Origin: Pseudomonas fluorescens
Lineage (GTDB): Bacteria; Pseudomonadota; Gammaproteobacteria; Pseudomonadales; Pseudomonadaceae
Direction: 5' to 3'
Assembly (NCBI RefSeq): GCF_001623525.1
Contig: NZ_CP015225.1
Location: forward strand, 2,976,001 to 3,040,000
DNA length: 64,000 nt
The translations under genes were made by a program, and so were the position numbers. This document shows positions 19,847-28,341 of this stretch, piece by piece (position 1 is the stretch's first letter; each line of letters begins with the position of its first letter). The notes beneath the pieces were generated by a model. The model was not told the DNA's origin. It did not search any database and worked only from the letters and a program-made list of their open reading frames with translations.

Positions 19847-20809
19847 CTATCGCTCTACAACCATCCGCTGCCGCCGGGCCTTGAGCCCGGCGATCAGCGA
19901 GGGCCCCAGGGCGACCAACGCCGAACCCAGCACCACCAGCACCGCCCCGCCATACCCCAGCAGATTGATCTGCTCGGCATGGACATAATCAGGCCACCAC
20001 CAAGCCGCCATCGCCACCGCGGCGAAGGTCACCAGCGGCGTGATCGCCAGGGTCGCACTGACCCGCGACGCCTCCCAATGGGCCAAGGCTTCGGCAAACG
20101 CGCCATAGGCAATCAGCGTGTTGAGGCAGCAAGCGAGCAACAACCAGCCTTGCAACGGACTCAATTGCAGCGCCTCCAACGGGTGCACCCAGGGGGTGAG
20201 CAGCAACGCGCAGAACAGGTAGATCACCATCATCACCTGCAACGAATTCCACACCGTCAACAGTTGCTTCTGGCCCAAGGCATAGAAGGTCCAGACCGTC
20301 GACGCCAGCAACACCATCAGCACCCCGGCGGTGTAGTCGCTCAGGGACGTCAGCAACTCACCCAGGCGCTGGTTGAAAAACAGCGTAAAACCGATCAGCA
20401 ACACCAGCAGGCCGATGCCCTGCCCCACGCTGAAGCGCTCCTTGAACACGAACAGGCTGGCGACCAGCAACATGATCGGCCCCATCTGCACCACCAGTTG
20501 CGCGGTGCCGGGGCTCAAGCGATTCAGGCCCATCAGGTACAACACGTAGTTGCCCACCAGCCCGAGCACCGCCATCGCCACCAGCCAGCCTCCGCGCGGG
20601 CCAAGGACCTTGTGACTGGGCAGGCGCCGGGTAGCCGCCAGATAGATGAACAGCAAACCGCCGGACACCAGCAAGCGAAACCAGGTCACGGTGACCGGGT
20701 CCATCACTTGCAGCACTTGCTTGAGCTTGATCGGCAGGATTCCCCAGAGCAGGGCAGTCAGCAGGGCGAGGAACAGGCCGTAGACCCAGCGACCGGACGA
20801 TATGTGCAT
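19847..20809 (-). CDS. EamA/DMT-superfamily transporter
   Basis: Inner-membrane drug/metabolite transporter. 320 residues from the ATG at 20809 (GAGGG just upstream); the in-frame TTG at 20827 is less likely. About ten hydrophobic helices are arranged as two EamA repeats. The first opens with GLFLALLTALLWGILPIKLKQ, the second with LMVLLASTVWTFYALGQKQL, and each ends in a conserved FKERF-like or IA-G-F segment. The substrate is unknown. It is convergent with fumC. Confidence 0.87.
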   Translation of the reverse strand: MHISSGRWVYGLFLALLTALLWGILPIKLKQVLQVMDPVTVTWFRLLVSGGLLFIYLAATRRLPSHKVLGPRGGWLVAMAVLGLVGNYVLYLMGLNRLSPGTAQLVVQMGPIMLLVASLFVFKERFSVGQGIGLLVLLIGFTLFFNQRLGELLTSLSDYTAGVLMVLLASTVWTFYALGQKQLLTVWNSLQVMMVIYLFCALLLTPWVHPLEALQLSPLQGWLLLACCLNTLIAYGAFAEALAHWEASRVSATLAITPLVTFAAVAMAAWWWPDYVHAEQINLLGYGGAVLVVLGSALVALGPSLIAGLKARRQRMVVER

Positions 20810-20999
20810 GCAACCCTCGAAGCCCAAGACAAAGGACGTCCATTCTAGGCGTCTATTGCGTCACGACACAGGGACAGTTGGGCAGAGGCCGCCCACGGGA
20901 TTGTATGGGTCGTAGCCGTCGATCGGCTGGGCAGGCGGGAATCAGGGACAACACATATGCTCATTTGAAACAGACCTTGCTGCACTCTGGAGACCCGAC

Positions 21000-21197
21000 A
21001 TGCTTGGAAAACGCGCCTTGGATCCCGCCCCTACGACTATTTTTCGCAGTGACCGGATCTGCCGGGTCAACGGCGAGTTTTATTTCAATACACGTGAGGG
21101 CACCCAGGAGGGTCCGTTCGCCACCCGCGAGGCGGCGGAGCGGGAGATAGAGGCGTATATCGGCCGGATGCTACAGCTGACGCAGGTTGCCAGCTAG
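21000..21197 (+). CDS. Small conserved Pseudomonas protein (DUF6316-like)
   Basis: 65 residues with no membrane segment. The core FRSDRICRVNGEFYFNTREGTQEGPFATREAAEREIEAYI recalls a small GYF2/DUF6316-type fold: a beta hairpin around the EGTQEGPF turn and a C-terminal helix. The family name is from memory. A GGAG SD lies seven bases before the ATG. A single-gene unit between divergent and convergent neighbours. Function unknown. Confidence 0.75.
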   Translation: MLGKRALDPAPTTIFRSDRICRVNGEFYFNTREGTQEGPFATREAAEREIEAYIGRMLQLTQVAS

Positions 21198-21203
21198 GCA
21201 GGA

Positions 21204-21318
21204 TGTGGCGAGGGAGCTTGCTCCCGCTGGGCCGCGAAGCGGCCCCTGTTCAATCAGCACGGTACTGATAAGCCGGCGACTGCTTCGCAGCCGAGCGGGA
21301 GCAAGCTCCCTCGCCACA
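21204..21318. repeat. REPIN (family A) between the small ORF and the thiolase gene
   Basis: Inverted TGTGGCGAGGGAGCTTGCTC arms, starting six bases after the small gene's stop codon. Confidence 0.9.
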
Positions 21319-21348
21319 GATTGCCCCCCCAACCTCTTCGGCAAACGG

Positions 21349-22533
21349 TTAACGAACCATCTCAAACAACCCCGTAGCCCCCATCCCACCGCCCACGCAC
21401 ATGGTTACGACACCGTAGCGCAGGTTGCGTCGCTGCAGCTCGCGCACCAGGTGCCCCACTTGCCGCGAGCCGGTCATGCCGAATGGATGGCCGATGGAGA
21501 TTGAGCCGCCGTTGACGTTGTATTTGCCGGGATCGATTTCCAGTCGGTTGCGGCTGTACAGGCACTGGGAAGCAAAGGCTTCGTTGAGTTCCCACAGGTC
21601 GATATCGGCGATCTGCAAGCCCTTGGCCTTGAGCAGCTTGGGCACTGAAAACACCGGGCCGATGCCCATCTCGTCCGGCTCGCAACCGGCCACGGTGAAG
21701 CCGCGGAAAAATGCCTTGGGCTTGAGCCCTAGCGCCAGGGCTTTTTCCAGGCTAATCACCAAGGTCATCGAAGCCCCGTCGGACAACTGCGACGAGTTGC
21801 CCGCCGTCACCGAACCGTCTTCGGCGAACACCGGTTTCAGGCCTGCCAGGCTTTCGTAGGTGGTGTCCGGGCGATTGCAATCGTCGCGATCGACCACACC
21901 GTCGAGGATCTGCACAGCGCCAGTGTTCTTGTCCTCGACCCGGTACTTGATCGCCATCGGGATGATTTCGTCATCGAACAACCCGGCCGCCTGGGCCTTG
22001 GCGGTGCGCTGCTGGCTCTGCAAGGCGTAGCGGTCCTGTTCCTCGCGGCTGACCTGGTAACGACGGGCAACGATCTCGGCCGTCTGGCCCATGGGGAAAT
22101 AGATCCCGGGCACCTGCTCCTTGAGTAGCGGGTTGATCAGGTGGTCGGTGTTGACGCTTTTCATCGTCAGGCTGATGGACTCCACGCCGCCCGCCACGAT
22201 GATGTCGCTGCAACCGGAAGCGATCTGGTTGGCGGCGATGGCAATGGCTTGCAGGCCCGAGGAACAGAAGCGGTTGAGGGTCATGCCGGCGGTGCCGGTG
22301 CCCAATCGCGAGAGCACCGCCACGTTACGCCCGATGTTGTAGCCCTGGGCGCCTTCATTGGACCCGGCCCCGACGATGCAGTCCTCGACACTGGCCGGGT
22401 TGATGTCGTTGCGCGCCAGCAAGGCATCGACACAATGGGCCGCCATGTCGTCTGGACGGGTCATGTTGAACTTGCCGCGAAAGGACTTGGCCAGGCCGGT
22501 CCGTACGCTGTCGACGATCACCACTTCACGCAT
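21349..22533 (-). CDS. Acetyl-CoA C-acyltransferase (thiolase)
   Basis: Thiolase superfamily enzyme for beta-oxidation cleavage or acetoacetyl-CoA formation. 394 residues. All three active-site elements are intact: nucleophile Cys90 in NRFCSSGLQAIA, His349 in GHPFGMTGSRQ, and Cys379 in CVGGGMG. The NEAFASQ motif precedes them. A GAGG SD lies seven bases upstream. No fadB-like partner is adjacent, so chain-length specificity cannot be judged and I give no symbol. Confidence 0.93.
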   Translation of the reverse strand: MREVVIVDSVRTGLAKSFRGKFNMTRPDDMAAHCVDALLARNDINPASVEDCIVGAGSNEGAQGYNIGRNVAVLSRLGTGTAGMTLNRFCSSGLQAIAIAANQIASGCSDIIVAGGVESISLTMKSVNTDHLINPLLKEQVPGIYFPMGQTAEIVARRYQVSREEQDRYALQSQQRTAKAQAAGLFDDEIIPMAIKYRVEDKNTGAVQILDGVVDRDDCNRPDTTYESLAGLKPVFAEDGSVTAGNSSQLSDGASMTLVISLEKALALGLKPKAFFRGFTVAGCEPDEMGIGPVFSVPKLLKAKGLQIADIDLWELNEAFASQCLYSRNRLEIDPGKYNVNGGSISIGHPFGMTGSRQVGHLVRELQRRNLRYGVVTMCVGGGMGATGLFEMVR

Positions 22534-22636
22534 GGCTGTACCTCATTGTTGTAGTCGGTTGAGAGTGAATCGAGCATAAATCCACTGCATAACCGACTGC
22601 GACAATCATTCACCTCGCGTATGCGCCCCCATCGCC

Positions 22637-24154
22637 CTAGCCCTTCTTTTTCTTGCGAGCCTGCTTTGCACTCCGCTCGAAAGCCGCCTCCAGCGCCTGG
22701 TTGAGGGTGCGCAACACCTTGACCCGCGCCCAGCGCTTGTCGTTGGCTTCCACCAAGGTCCAGGGGGAAATCTCGGTGCTGGTGCGGTCGACCATGTCGC
22801 ACACCGCGGCCCGGTAAGCGTCCCACTTGTCGCGGTTGCGCCAGTCATCCTCGGTGATCTTGAAGCGCTTGAACGGAATATCCTCGCGCTCCTGGAAACG
22901 CTCCAGCTGGGTTTGCTTGTCGATGGCCAGCCAGAACTTGACCACCACCACGCCGGCGTCGGCGAGCTGTTCCTCGAAGTCGTTGATTTCCCCGTAGGCC
23001 CGCAGCCAGTCGGCCTGGCTGCAAAACCCTTCGACCCGCTCCACCAGCACCCGACCGTACCAGGAGCGGTCGAACATGGTGAACTTGCCCCGCGCGGGAA
23101 TATGCCGCCAGAAGCGCCACATGTAGGGGTGGGCGCGCTCTTCTTCCGTGGGCGCGGCAATGGGCACGATGCTGTATTGGCGCGGGTCCAGGGCCGCCGT
23201 GACCCGCCGGATCGCCCCGCCCTTGCCCGCCGCGTCATTGCCTTCGAACACCGCCACCAGGGCATGCTGGCGCATGCGCTTGTCCCGCAGCAGGCCAGAG
23301 AAGCGCGCCTGCTCGGTGATCAATTGTTCTTCGTAGTCGGCCTTATCCAGGCGCCGGGTCATGTCCAGGCTGTCGAGCAACGTGATCTGGCCATCCAACT
23401 CGGGCAGCGGCGCCACGCTGACCTTTTGCGGCCTGATCTTCGGCCGGTCCAGGGCCTGGCGCAAACCGTCGAGCAAGATCCGCCCGACGGTGAGGCTGCG
23501 ATAACAGCTGTCCATGCCTTCGATCACATGCCACGGCGCGTAATCGCGACTGGTGCGGCGCAGCACACGCTCGCCGTATTTGACGAACTTGTCATAGGTC
23601 TGGGATTGCTGCCAGTCCAGCGGGCTGATGCGCCAGCTGTGCAGCGGGTCATCCTTGAGCCCCTTGAGCCGGGCCTTCATCTGCTTCTTGGACAGGTGGA
23701 ACCAGAACTTGAAGATCAGCGCGCCTTCGTCGCAGAGCATTTTTTCCAGGCGCTCGGCACCGGCAATCGCCTGGTCGAGCCGTGGGTCCTTGAACTCGCC
23801 ATGGACCCGGCCCTGCAGCATCTGGCTGTACCAGTTGCCGAAGAAAATTCCCATGCGCCCCTTGGCCGGCAGCATTCGCCAATAGCGCCACGCCGGAGGC
23901 CGCGCCAATTCCTCGTCGGTCTGTTGGTCAAAGGTGCGCACTTCGATCAGCCGCGGATCCATCCACTCGTTGAGCAACTTCACCGTCTCGCCCTTGCCCG
24001 CGCCTTCGATGCCATTGATCAGCACGATGACCGGGAACCGGCCCTGCTGCTGCAACTCGAACTGCGCCTCCAACAACGCTTCACGCAGGGCCGGCACTTC
24101 GGCCTCGAAAGTTTCTTTATCGATGACGTGACCGATTTCAGCGGATTCGAACAT
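22637..24154 (-). CDS. pap: Polyphosphate:AMP phosphotransferase (two PPK2 domains)
   Basis: PPK2-class enzyme that uses polyphosphate to phosphorylate AMP to ADP. 505 residues made of two fused PPK2 domains, as in the known Pseudomonas and Acinetobacter PAP. Walker A copies are GIEGAGKGET (48-57) and GNDAAGKGGA (305-314). Lid and Walker B regions are GIFFGNWYS in domain 1 and FTMFDRSWYGRVLVERV in domain 2. It ends in a lysine-rich tail. AGGAG lies seven bases before the ATG. A monocistronic unit. Confidence 0.92.
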   Translation of the reverse strand: MFESAEIGHVIDKETFEAEVPALREALLEAQFELQQQGRFPVIVLINGIEGAGKGETVKLLNEWMDPRLIEVRTFDQQTDEELARPPAWRYWRMLPAKGRMGIFFGNWYSQMLQGRVHGEFKDPRLDQAIAGAERLEKMLCDEGALIFKFWFHLSKKQMKARLKGLKDDPLHSWRISPLDWQQSQTYDKFVKYGERVLRRTSRDYAPWHVIEGMDSCYRSLTVGRILLDGLRQALDRPKIRPQKVSVAPLPELDGQITLLDSLDMTRRLDKADYEEQLITEQARFSGLLRDKRMRQHALVAVFEGNDAAGKGGAIRRVTAALDPRQYSIVPIAAPTEEERAHPYMWRFWRHIPARGKFTMFDRSWYGRVLVERVEGFCSQADWLRAYGEINDFEEQLADAGVVVVKFWLAIDKQTQLERFQEREDIPFKRFKITEDDWRNRDKWDAYRAAVCDMVDRTSTEISPWTLVEANDKRWARVKVLRTLNQALEAAFERSAKQARKKKKG

Positions 24155-24305
24155 GGACAGCTCCTTCCAGGGATTGGGGCAAGACTAGCGGATTGGATGC
24201 GGCCCTGTGCAGCAGATTCCATCAAGAACAACGCTGTGTTGCGATGGGTCAAGCAAGCCGATACCGATCGGCTAGAATGGCCGCTCAGTTTCGACCGAGC
24301 CTGCC

Positions 24306-26288
24306 ATGACGCCTGTACAGCACCACGCCCAACTCGACTGGGACGACCAGGGTCGCCCGCGCTCGCGGGTATTCGACGACGTGTATTTCTCCGATCAGTC
24401 CGGGCTGGAAGAAACCCGTTATGTGTTCCTTGAGCAGAACAACCTGGCCGAGCGTTTCGCGGCCCTGGCCGATGACGGGCGGCTGGTGATCGGTGAAACC
24501 GGATTTGGCACCGGTTTGAATTTCCTTTGCGCCTGGCAACTGTTCGAGCAGTGCGCACCGGCAGGCGCCCGACTGCATTTTGTCAGTGTCGAGAAGTACC
24601 CATTGACCCCGCAGGACCTGTGTCGGGCCCTGGCCCTCTGGCCGCAGCTCGCCCTCCAGGCCGAGCAACTGCTTGGGCAATACGTGGCGATACATCAGGG
24701 TTTCCAGCGCCTGGTCCTGGCGGGCGGACGGGTGACGCTGACCCTGTTGATCGGCGATGCCCTGGAGCAGTTGCCGCAGCTGGACGGACAGATCGACGCC
24801 TGGTTCCTCGACGGCTTCGCGCCGGCCAGGAATCCCGAGATGTGGACCGCCGAGCTGTTCGCCGAACTGGCCCGGCTGGCCGCACCCGGCGCCACCCTCA
24901 GCACCTTCACCAGCACCGGTTGGGTCAGGCGATTGCTGAACGCGGCGGGCTTCAAGATGAAGCGCACGCCGGGCATCGGCCACAAGTGGGAAATCCTGCG
25001 CGGTGTATTTCTTGGCTGGCCGGAGCAGACACCGGCGCCGGCCTCGGCAAAACCCTGGTATGCCCGCCCCTTGCCGCCCATCGGCGAGCGCCGGGCCCTG
25101 GTGATCGGCGGCGGCCTGGCCGGTTGTGCCAGCGCTGCCAGCCTCGCCGCGCGTGGCTGGCAGGTGACGCTGCTGGAGCGTCATGCCGGTTTGGCCGAGG
25201 AAGCTTCCGGCAACCCCCAGGGCGTGCTGTATCTCAAGCTATCGGCCCACGGCACGGCGTTGTCACAGATGATCCTCAGCGGTTTCGGCTACACCCGGCG
25301 CGTGCTGGAGCAACTGCAACGCGGCATTGACTGGGACGCCTGCGGGGTCTTGCAACTGGCCTTCAACAGCAAGGAAGCCGAGCGTCAGGCACAACTGGCC
25401 GAAGCGTTCCCAAGGGATTTGCTGCACCCCCTCGATCAATCCGAGGCGCAAGTGCGGTCCGGCATCGGCCTGGCCTGTGGTGGTCTGTTTTATCCCGAGG
25501 GCGGCTGGGTGCATCCACCGGCCTTGTGTCGCTGGCAAGCCTCAGGCACGGCGATCGACGTGCAGCCCCATCATGACGTGCTGCAATTGCGCCGCGTGGA
25601 CGGCCAGTGGCAGGCATGGGACGGCGAACGATGCCTGGCCAGCGCACCGGTGGCGGTCCTCGCCAGCGCCGCCGAAATCAAACGTTTCGAACCGGCCGCC
25701 GACTTGCCGCTCAAGCGTATTCGCGGGCAAATCACCCGGTTGCCGCAAACCACCCGCAGCCTGAGCCTGGCGACCGTGGTTTGCGCCGAAGGCTATGTGG
25801 CCCCGCCGCGGCTGGGCGAGCACACCCTGGGCGCCAGTTTCGATTTCAACAGCGACGACCTGACGCCCACCGCCGCCGAGCACGCCGGCAACCTGCAGAT
25901 GCTCGAAGAAATCTCCCAAGACCTGGTGGATCGCCTGAACGCCGGCAGCCTGGACCCGGAACGCCTCGAAGGCCGTGCGGCATTCCGTTGCACCAGCCCG
26001 GATTACTTGCCGATTGTCGGACCGTTGGCGGATAGGCAGGCGTTCAGCGAGGCCTATTCGGCCCTGGGCAAAGACGCCCGCCAAGTGCCAGACACCTCCT
26101 GCCCGTGGTTCGAGGGTTTGTACATCAACAGTGGCCATGGCTCCCGTGGCCTGATCACTGCACCGCTGTCGGGCGAACTGATCGCCGCCTGGCTGGACAA
26201 CGAGCCTTTGCCGCTGCCCCGCAGCGTGGCCGAGGCCTGCCATCCGAACCGATTTGCGTTGCGGGCATTGATTCGGGGCAAGGCCTGA
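24306..26288 (+). CDS. mnmC: Bifunctional tRNA mnm5s2U biosynthesis protein MnmC
   Basis: Completes 5-methylaminomethyl-2-thiouridine at the wobble base. The C-terminal FAD oxidoreductase (MnmC1) removes the carboxymethyl group, and the N-terminal SAM methyltransferase (MnmC2/MnmD) then methylates. 660 residues. The MnmD part spans about 1-245, with GETGFGTGLNFL and the DAWFLDGFAPARNPEMW motif. The FAD part begins at about 264 with the dinucleotide-binding GGGLAGCASAASLA and ends with the INSGHGSRGLITAPLSGEL loop. Both halves look complete. Confidence 0.95.
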   Translation: MTPVQHHAQLDWDDQGRPRSRVFDDVYFSDQSGLEETRYVFLEQNNLAERFAALADDGRLVIGETGFGTGLNFLCAWQLFEQCAPAGARLHFVSVEKYPLTPQDLCRALALWPQLALQAEQLLGQYVAIHQGFQRLVLAGGRVTLTLLIGDALEQLPQLDGQIDAWFLDGFAPARNPEMWTAELFAELARLAAPGATLSTFTSTGWVRRLLNAAGFKMKRTPGIGHKWEILRGVFLGWPEQTPAPASAKPWYARPLPPIGERRALVIGGGLAGCASAASLAARGWQVTLLERHAGLAEEASGNPQGVLYLKLSAHGTALSQMILSGFGYTRRVLEQLQRGIDWDACGVLQLAFNSKEAERQAQLAEAFPRDLLHPLDQSEAQVRSGIGLACGGLFYPEGGWVHPPALCRWQASGTAIDVQPHHDVLQLRRVDGQWQAWDGERCLASAPVAVLASAAEIKRFEPAADLPLKRIRGQITRLPQTTRSLSLATVVCAEGYVAPPRLGEHTLGASFDFNSDDLTPTAAEHAGNLQMLEEISQDLVDRLNAGSLDPERLEGRAAFRCTSPDYLPIVGPLADRQAFSEAYSALGKDARQVPDTSCPWFEGLYINSGHGSRGLITAPLSGELIAAWLDNEPLPLPRSVAEACHPNRFALRALIRGKA

Positions 26289-26316
26289 CACCCTTTAATG
26301 GTGTGCCCCAATCCCT

Positions 26317-26406
26317 TGTGGGAGCGAGCTTGCTCGCGATGGCGGTGGATCAGTTGGCATCTGAGTTGACTGCCCCACTGCTATCGCGAGCAAGCTCGCT
26401 TCCACA
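26317..26406. repeat. REP pair (family B) after mnmC
   Basis: TGTGGGAGCGAGCTTGCTCG and its inverted partner ending TTCCACA at 26406, in the 277-base gap before the NAGGN operon. Confidence 0.88.
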
Positions 26407-26505
26407 GGTTCCTCTTATCCCGTGAGGCATGGGGCACCCGCTACCCGCCGGCTTATAACGCATCGATCTAAAACTCACAGCAATCCCTCCGGTCAGTTTC
26501 AGGGT

Positions 26506-26524
26506 ACCCGCCCTTTTGGCGGGT
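26506..26524 (+). promoter_or_regulatory. Hairpin in the leader of the NAGGN operon
   Basis: ACCCGCC, loop CTTTT, GGCGGGT: a perfect 7-bp stem 41 bases before the asnO start. No T-run follows, so it is not a plain terminator. It may be an attenuator, a protein site or a leader structure tied to osmotic control. Confidence 0.4.
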
Positions 26525-26565
26525 GCGGCTTGACCCCTCCCCAACGGAAAAACCGGTAAGGACTT

Positions 26566-28338
26566 ATGTGCGGATTAGCTGGAGAGTTACGTTTCGATCA
26601 ACAACCTGCGGACCTTGCGGCCGTAGAGCGAATCACCCATCACCTGGCCCCTCGCGGCCCCGACGCCTGGGGTTTTCATAGCCAGGGACCGATTGCCCTT
26701 GGCCATCGGCGCCTGAAAATCATGGACCTGTCGGACGGCTCGGCCCAGCCGATGATCGACAATCAGCTGGGCCTGTCCCTGGCCTTCAACGGCGCGATCT
26801 ACAACTACCCGGAGCTGCGCAGCGAACTCGAAGGCCTGGGCTACAGCTTCTATTCCGGTGGCGACACCGAAGTGCTGCTCAAGGGCTATCACGCCTGGGG
26901 CGAAGCGCTGCTGCCCAAGCTCAACGGCATGTTCGCCTTCGCCATCTGGGAACGCGATGCCAAGCGCCTGTTCATCGCCCGCGACCGCCTCGGCGTGAAG
27001 CCGCTGTACCTGTCGCGCACCGGCCAACGGCTACGTTTCGCCTCGGCATTGCCGGCGCTGCTCAAGGGCGGCGATATCAACCCGATGCTCGACCCGGTGG
27101 CCCTCAACCATTACCTGAATTTCCACGCGGTGGTCCCGGCGCCCCGCACCTTGCTGGCGGGTGTTGAAAAAATGCCGCCCGCCACCTGGATGCGCATCGA
27201 AGCCGACGGCAGCACCGAGCAGAAAACCTGGTGGACCCTGCCCTACGGACCACGGGCCGACGAACTGCACCTGAACCTGGAAGACTGGATCGAGCGTGTG
27301 CTCGACAGCACCCGTGAAGCGGTCGCCATTCGCCAACGCGCCGCCGTGGATGTCGGCGTACTGCTTTCCGGTGGCGTGGATTCGAGCATGCTCGTGGGCC
27401 TGCTGCGGGAAGTTGGCGTAGAGGACCTGTCGACCTTCTCTATCGGTTTCCAGGATGCCGGTGGCGAGCGCGGTGACGAGTTCCAGTATTCGGACCTGAT
27501 CGCTAAGCACTACGGCACCCGCCACCACCAACTGCGTATCGACGAAAAAGAGATCATCGAGCAACTGCCGGCAGCGTTCCGTGCCATGAGCGAACCGATG
27601 GTCAGCCACGACTGCATCGCCTTCTATCTACTGTCGCGGGAAGTGGCCAAGCACTGCAAAGTGGTGCAAAGCGGCCAGGGCGCCGACGAGTTGTTTGCCG
27701 GTTACCACTGGTACCCGCAGGTCGATGGCGCCAGCGATCCGTACGCGGCCTATCGCGCGGCCTTCTTCGACCGCAGCCATGAAGAATATGCCGCCACCGT
27801 GCAGCCCAAATGGCTGACGGCCAACGACGCCGCCGGCGACTTCGTCAAGGAACATTTCGCCCAGCCCGGGGCCGATGCCGCGGTAGACAAGGCCCTGCGC
27901 CTGGACAGCACCGTGATGCTGGTGGACGACCCGGTCAAGCGCGTCGACAACATGACCATGGCCTGGGGCCTGGAAGCGCGCACGCCCTTCCTGGACTACC
28001 GCCTGGTGGAGCTCTCGGCCAGGGTCCCCGCGAAGTTCAAGCTGCCCGATGGTGGCAAACAAGTACTCAAGGAAGCCGCCCGGCGGGTGATCCCCGGCGA
28101 GGTCATCGACCGCAAAAAAGGCTACTTCCCGGTACCAGGCCTCAAGCACCTGGAAGGCAACACCCTGGCCTGGGTTCGCGAACTGCTGCTGGATCCGAGC
28201 CAGGACCGCGGCCTGTTCAACCCGGCCATGCTCGACCGCCTGCTGACCGACCCCAACGGCCAGCTCACGCCATTGCGCGGCTCACGACTGTGGCAACTGG
28301 CGGCGCTGAACCTGTGGCTCAGCGAGCAAGGAATCTGA
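26566..28338 (+). CDS. asnO: N-acetylglutaminylglutamine amidotransferase (asparagine-synthetase-like)
   Basis: Makes the terminal amide of N-acetylglutaminylglutamine amide (NAGGN), an osmoprotectant dipeptide. 590 residues. The class II glutaminase domain begins with the processed Cys2 (MCGLAGELRF) and carries RGPDAWG and the SLAFNGAIYNYPEL region. The synthetase domain has the PP-loop SGGVDSSM (about residue 269) and GQGADELFAGYHWY. General asnB resemblance is strong; the call rests on the downstream ngg and M42 genes. AAGGA lies upstream of the ATG, and only three bases separate it from ngg. Confidence 0.92.
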   Translation: MCGLAGELRFDQQPADLAAVERITHHLAPRGPDAWGFHSQGPIALGHRRLKIMDLSDGSAQPMIDNQLGLSLAFNGAIYNYPELRSELEGLGYSFYSGGDTEVLLKGYHAWGEALLPKLNGMFAFAIWERDAKRLFIARDRLGVKPLYLSRTGQRLRFASALPALLKGGDINPMLDPVALNHYLNFHAVVPAPRTLLAGVEKMPPATWMRIEADGSTEQKTWWTLPYGPRADELHLNLEDWIERVLDSTREAVAIRQRAAVDVGVLLSGGVDSSMLVGLLREVGVEDLSTFSIGFQDAGGERGDEFQYSDLIAKHYGTRHHQLRIDEKEIIEQLPAAFRAMSEPMVSHDCIAFYLLSREVAKHCKVVQSGQGADELFAGYHWYPQVDGASDPYAAYRAAFFDRSHEEYAATVQPKWLTANDAAGDFVKEHFAQPGADAAVDKALRLDSTVMLVDDPVKRVDNMTMAWGLEARTPFLDYRLVELSARVPAKFKLPDGGKQVLKEAARRVIPGEVIDRKKGYFPVPGLKHLEGNTLAWVRELLLDPSQDRGLFNPAMLDRLLTDPNGQLTPLRGSRLWQLAALNLWLSEQGI

Positions 28339-28341
28339 TCG

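Noticed and set aside
24155..24305. Possible sRNA between pap and mnmC
   Set aside because: No hairpin plus T-run and no clear promoter pair beyond those expected for the two divergent genes.
22913..24433. 506-residue plus-strand open frame over the pap gene
   Set aside because: Shadow of the two-domain PAP gene, whose motifs are intact on the other strand; no recognisable protein.
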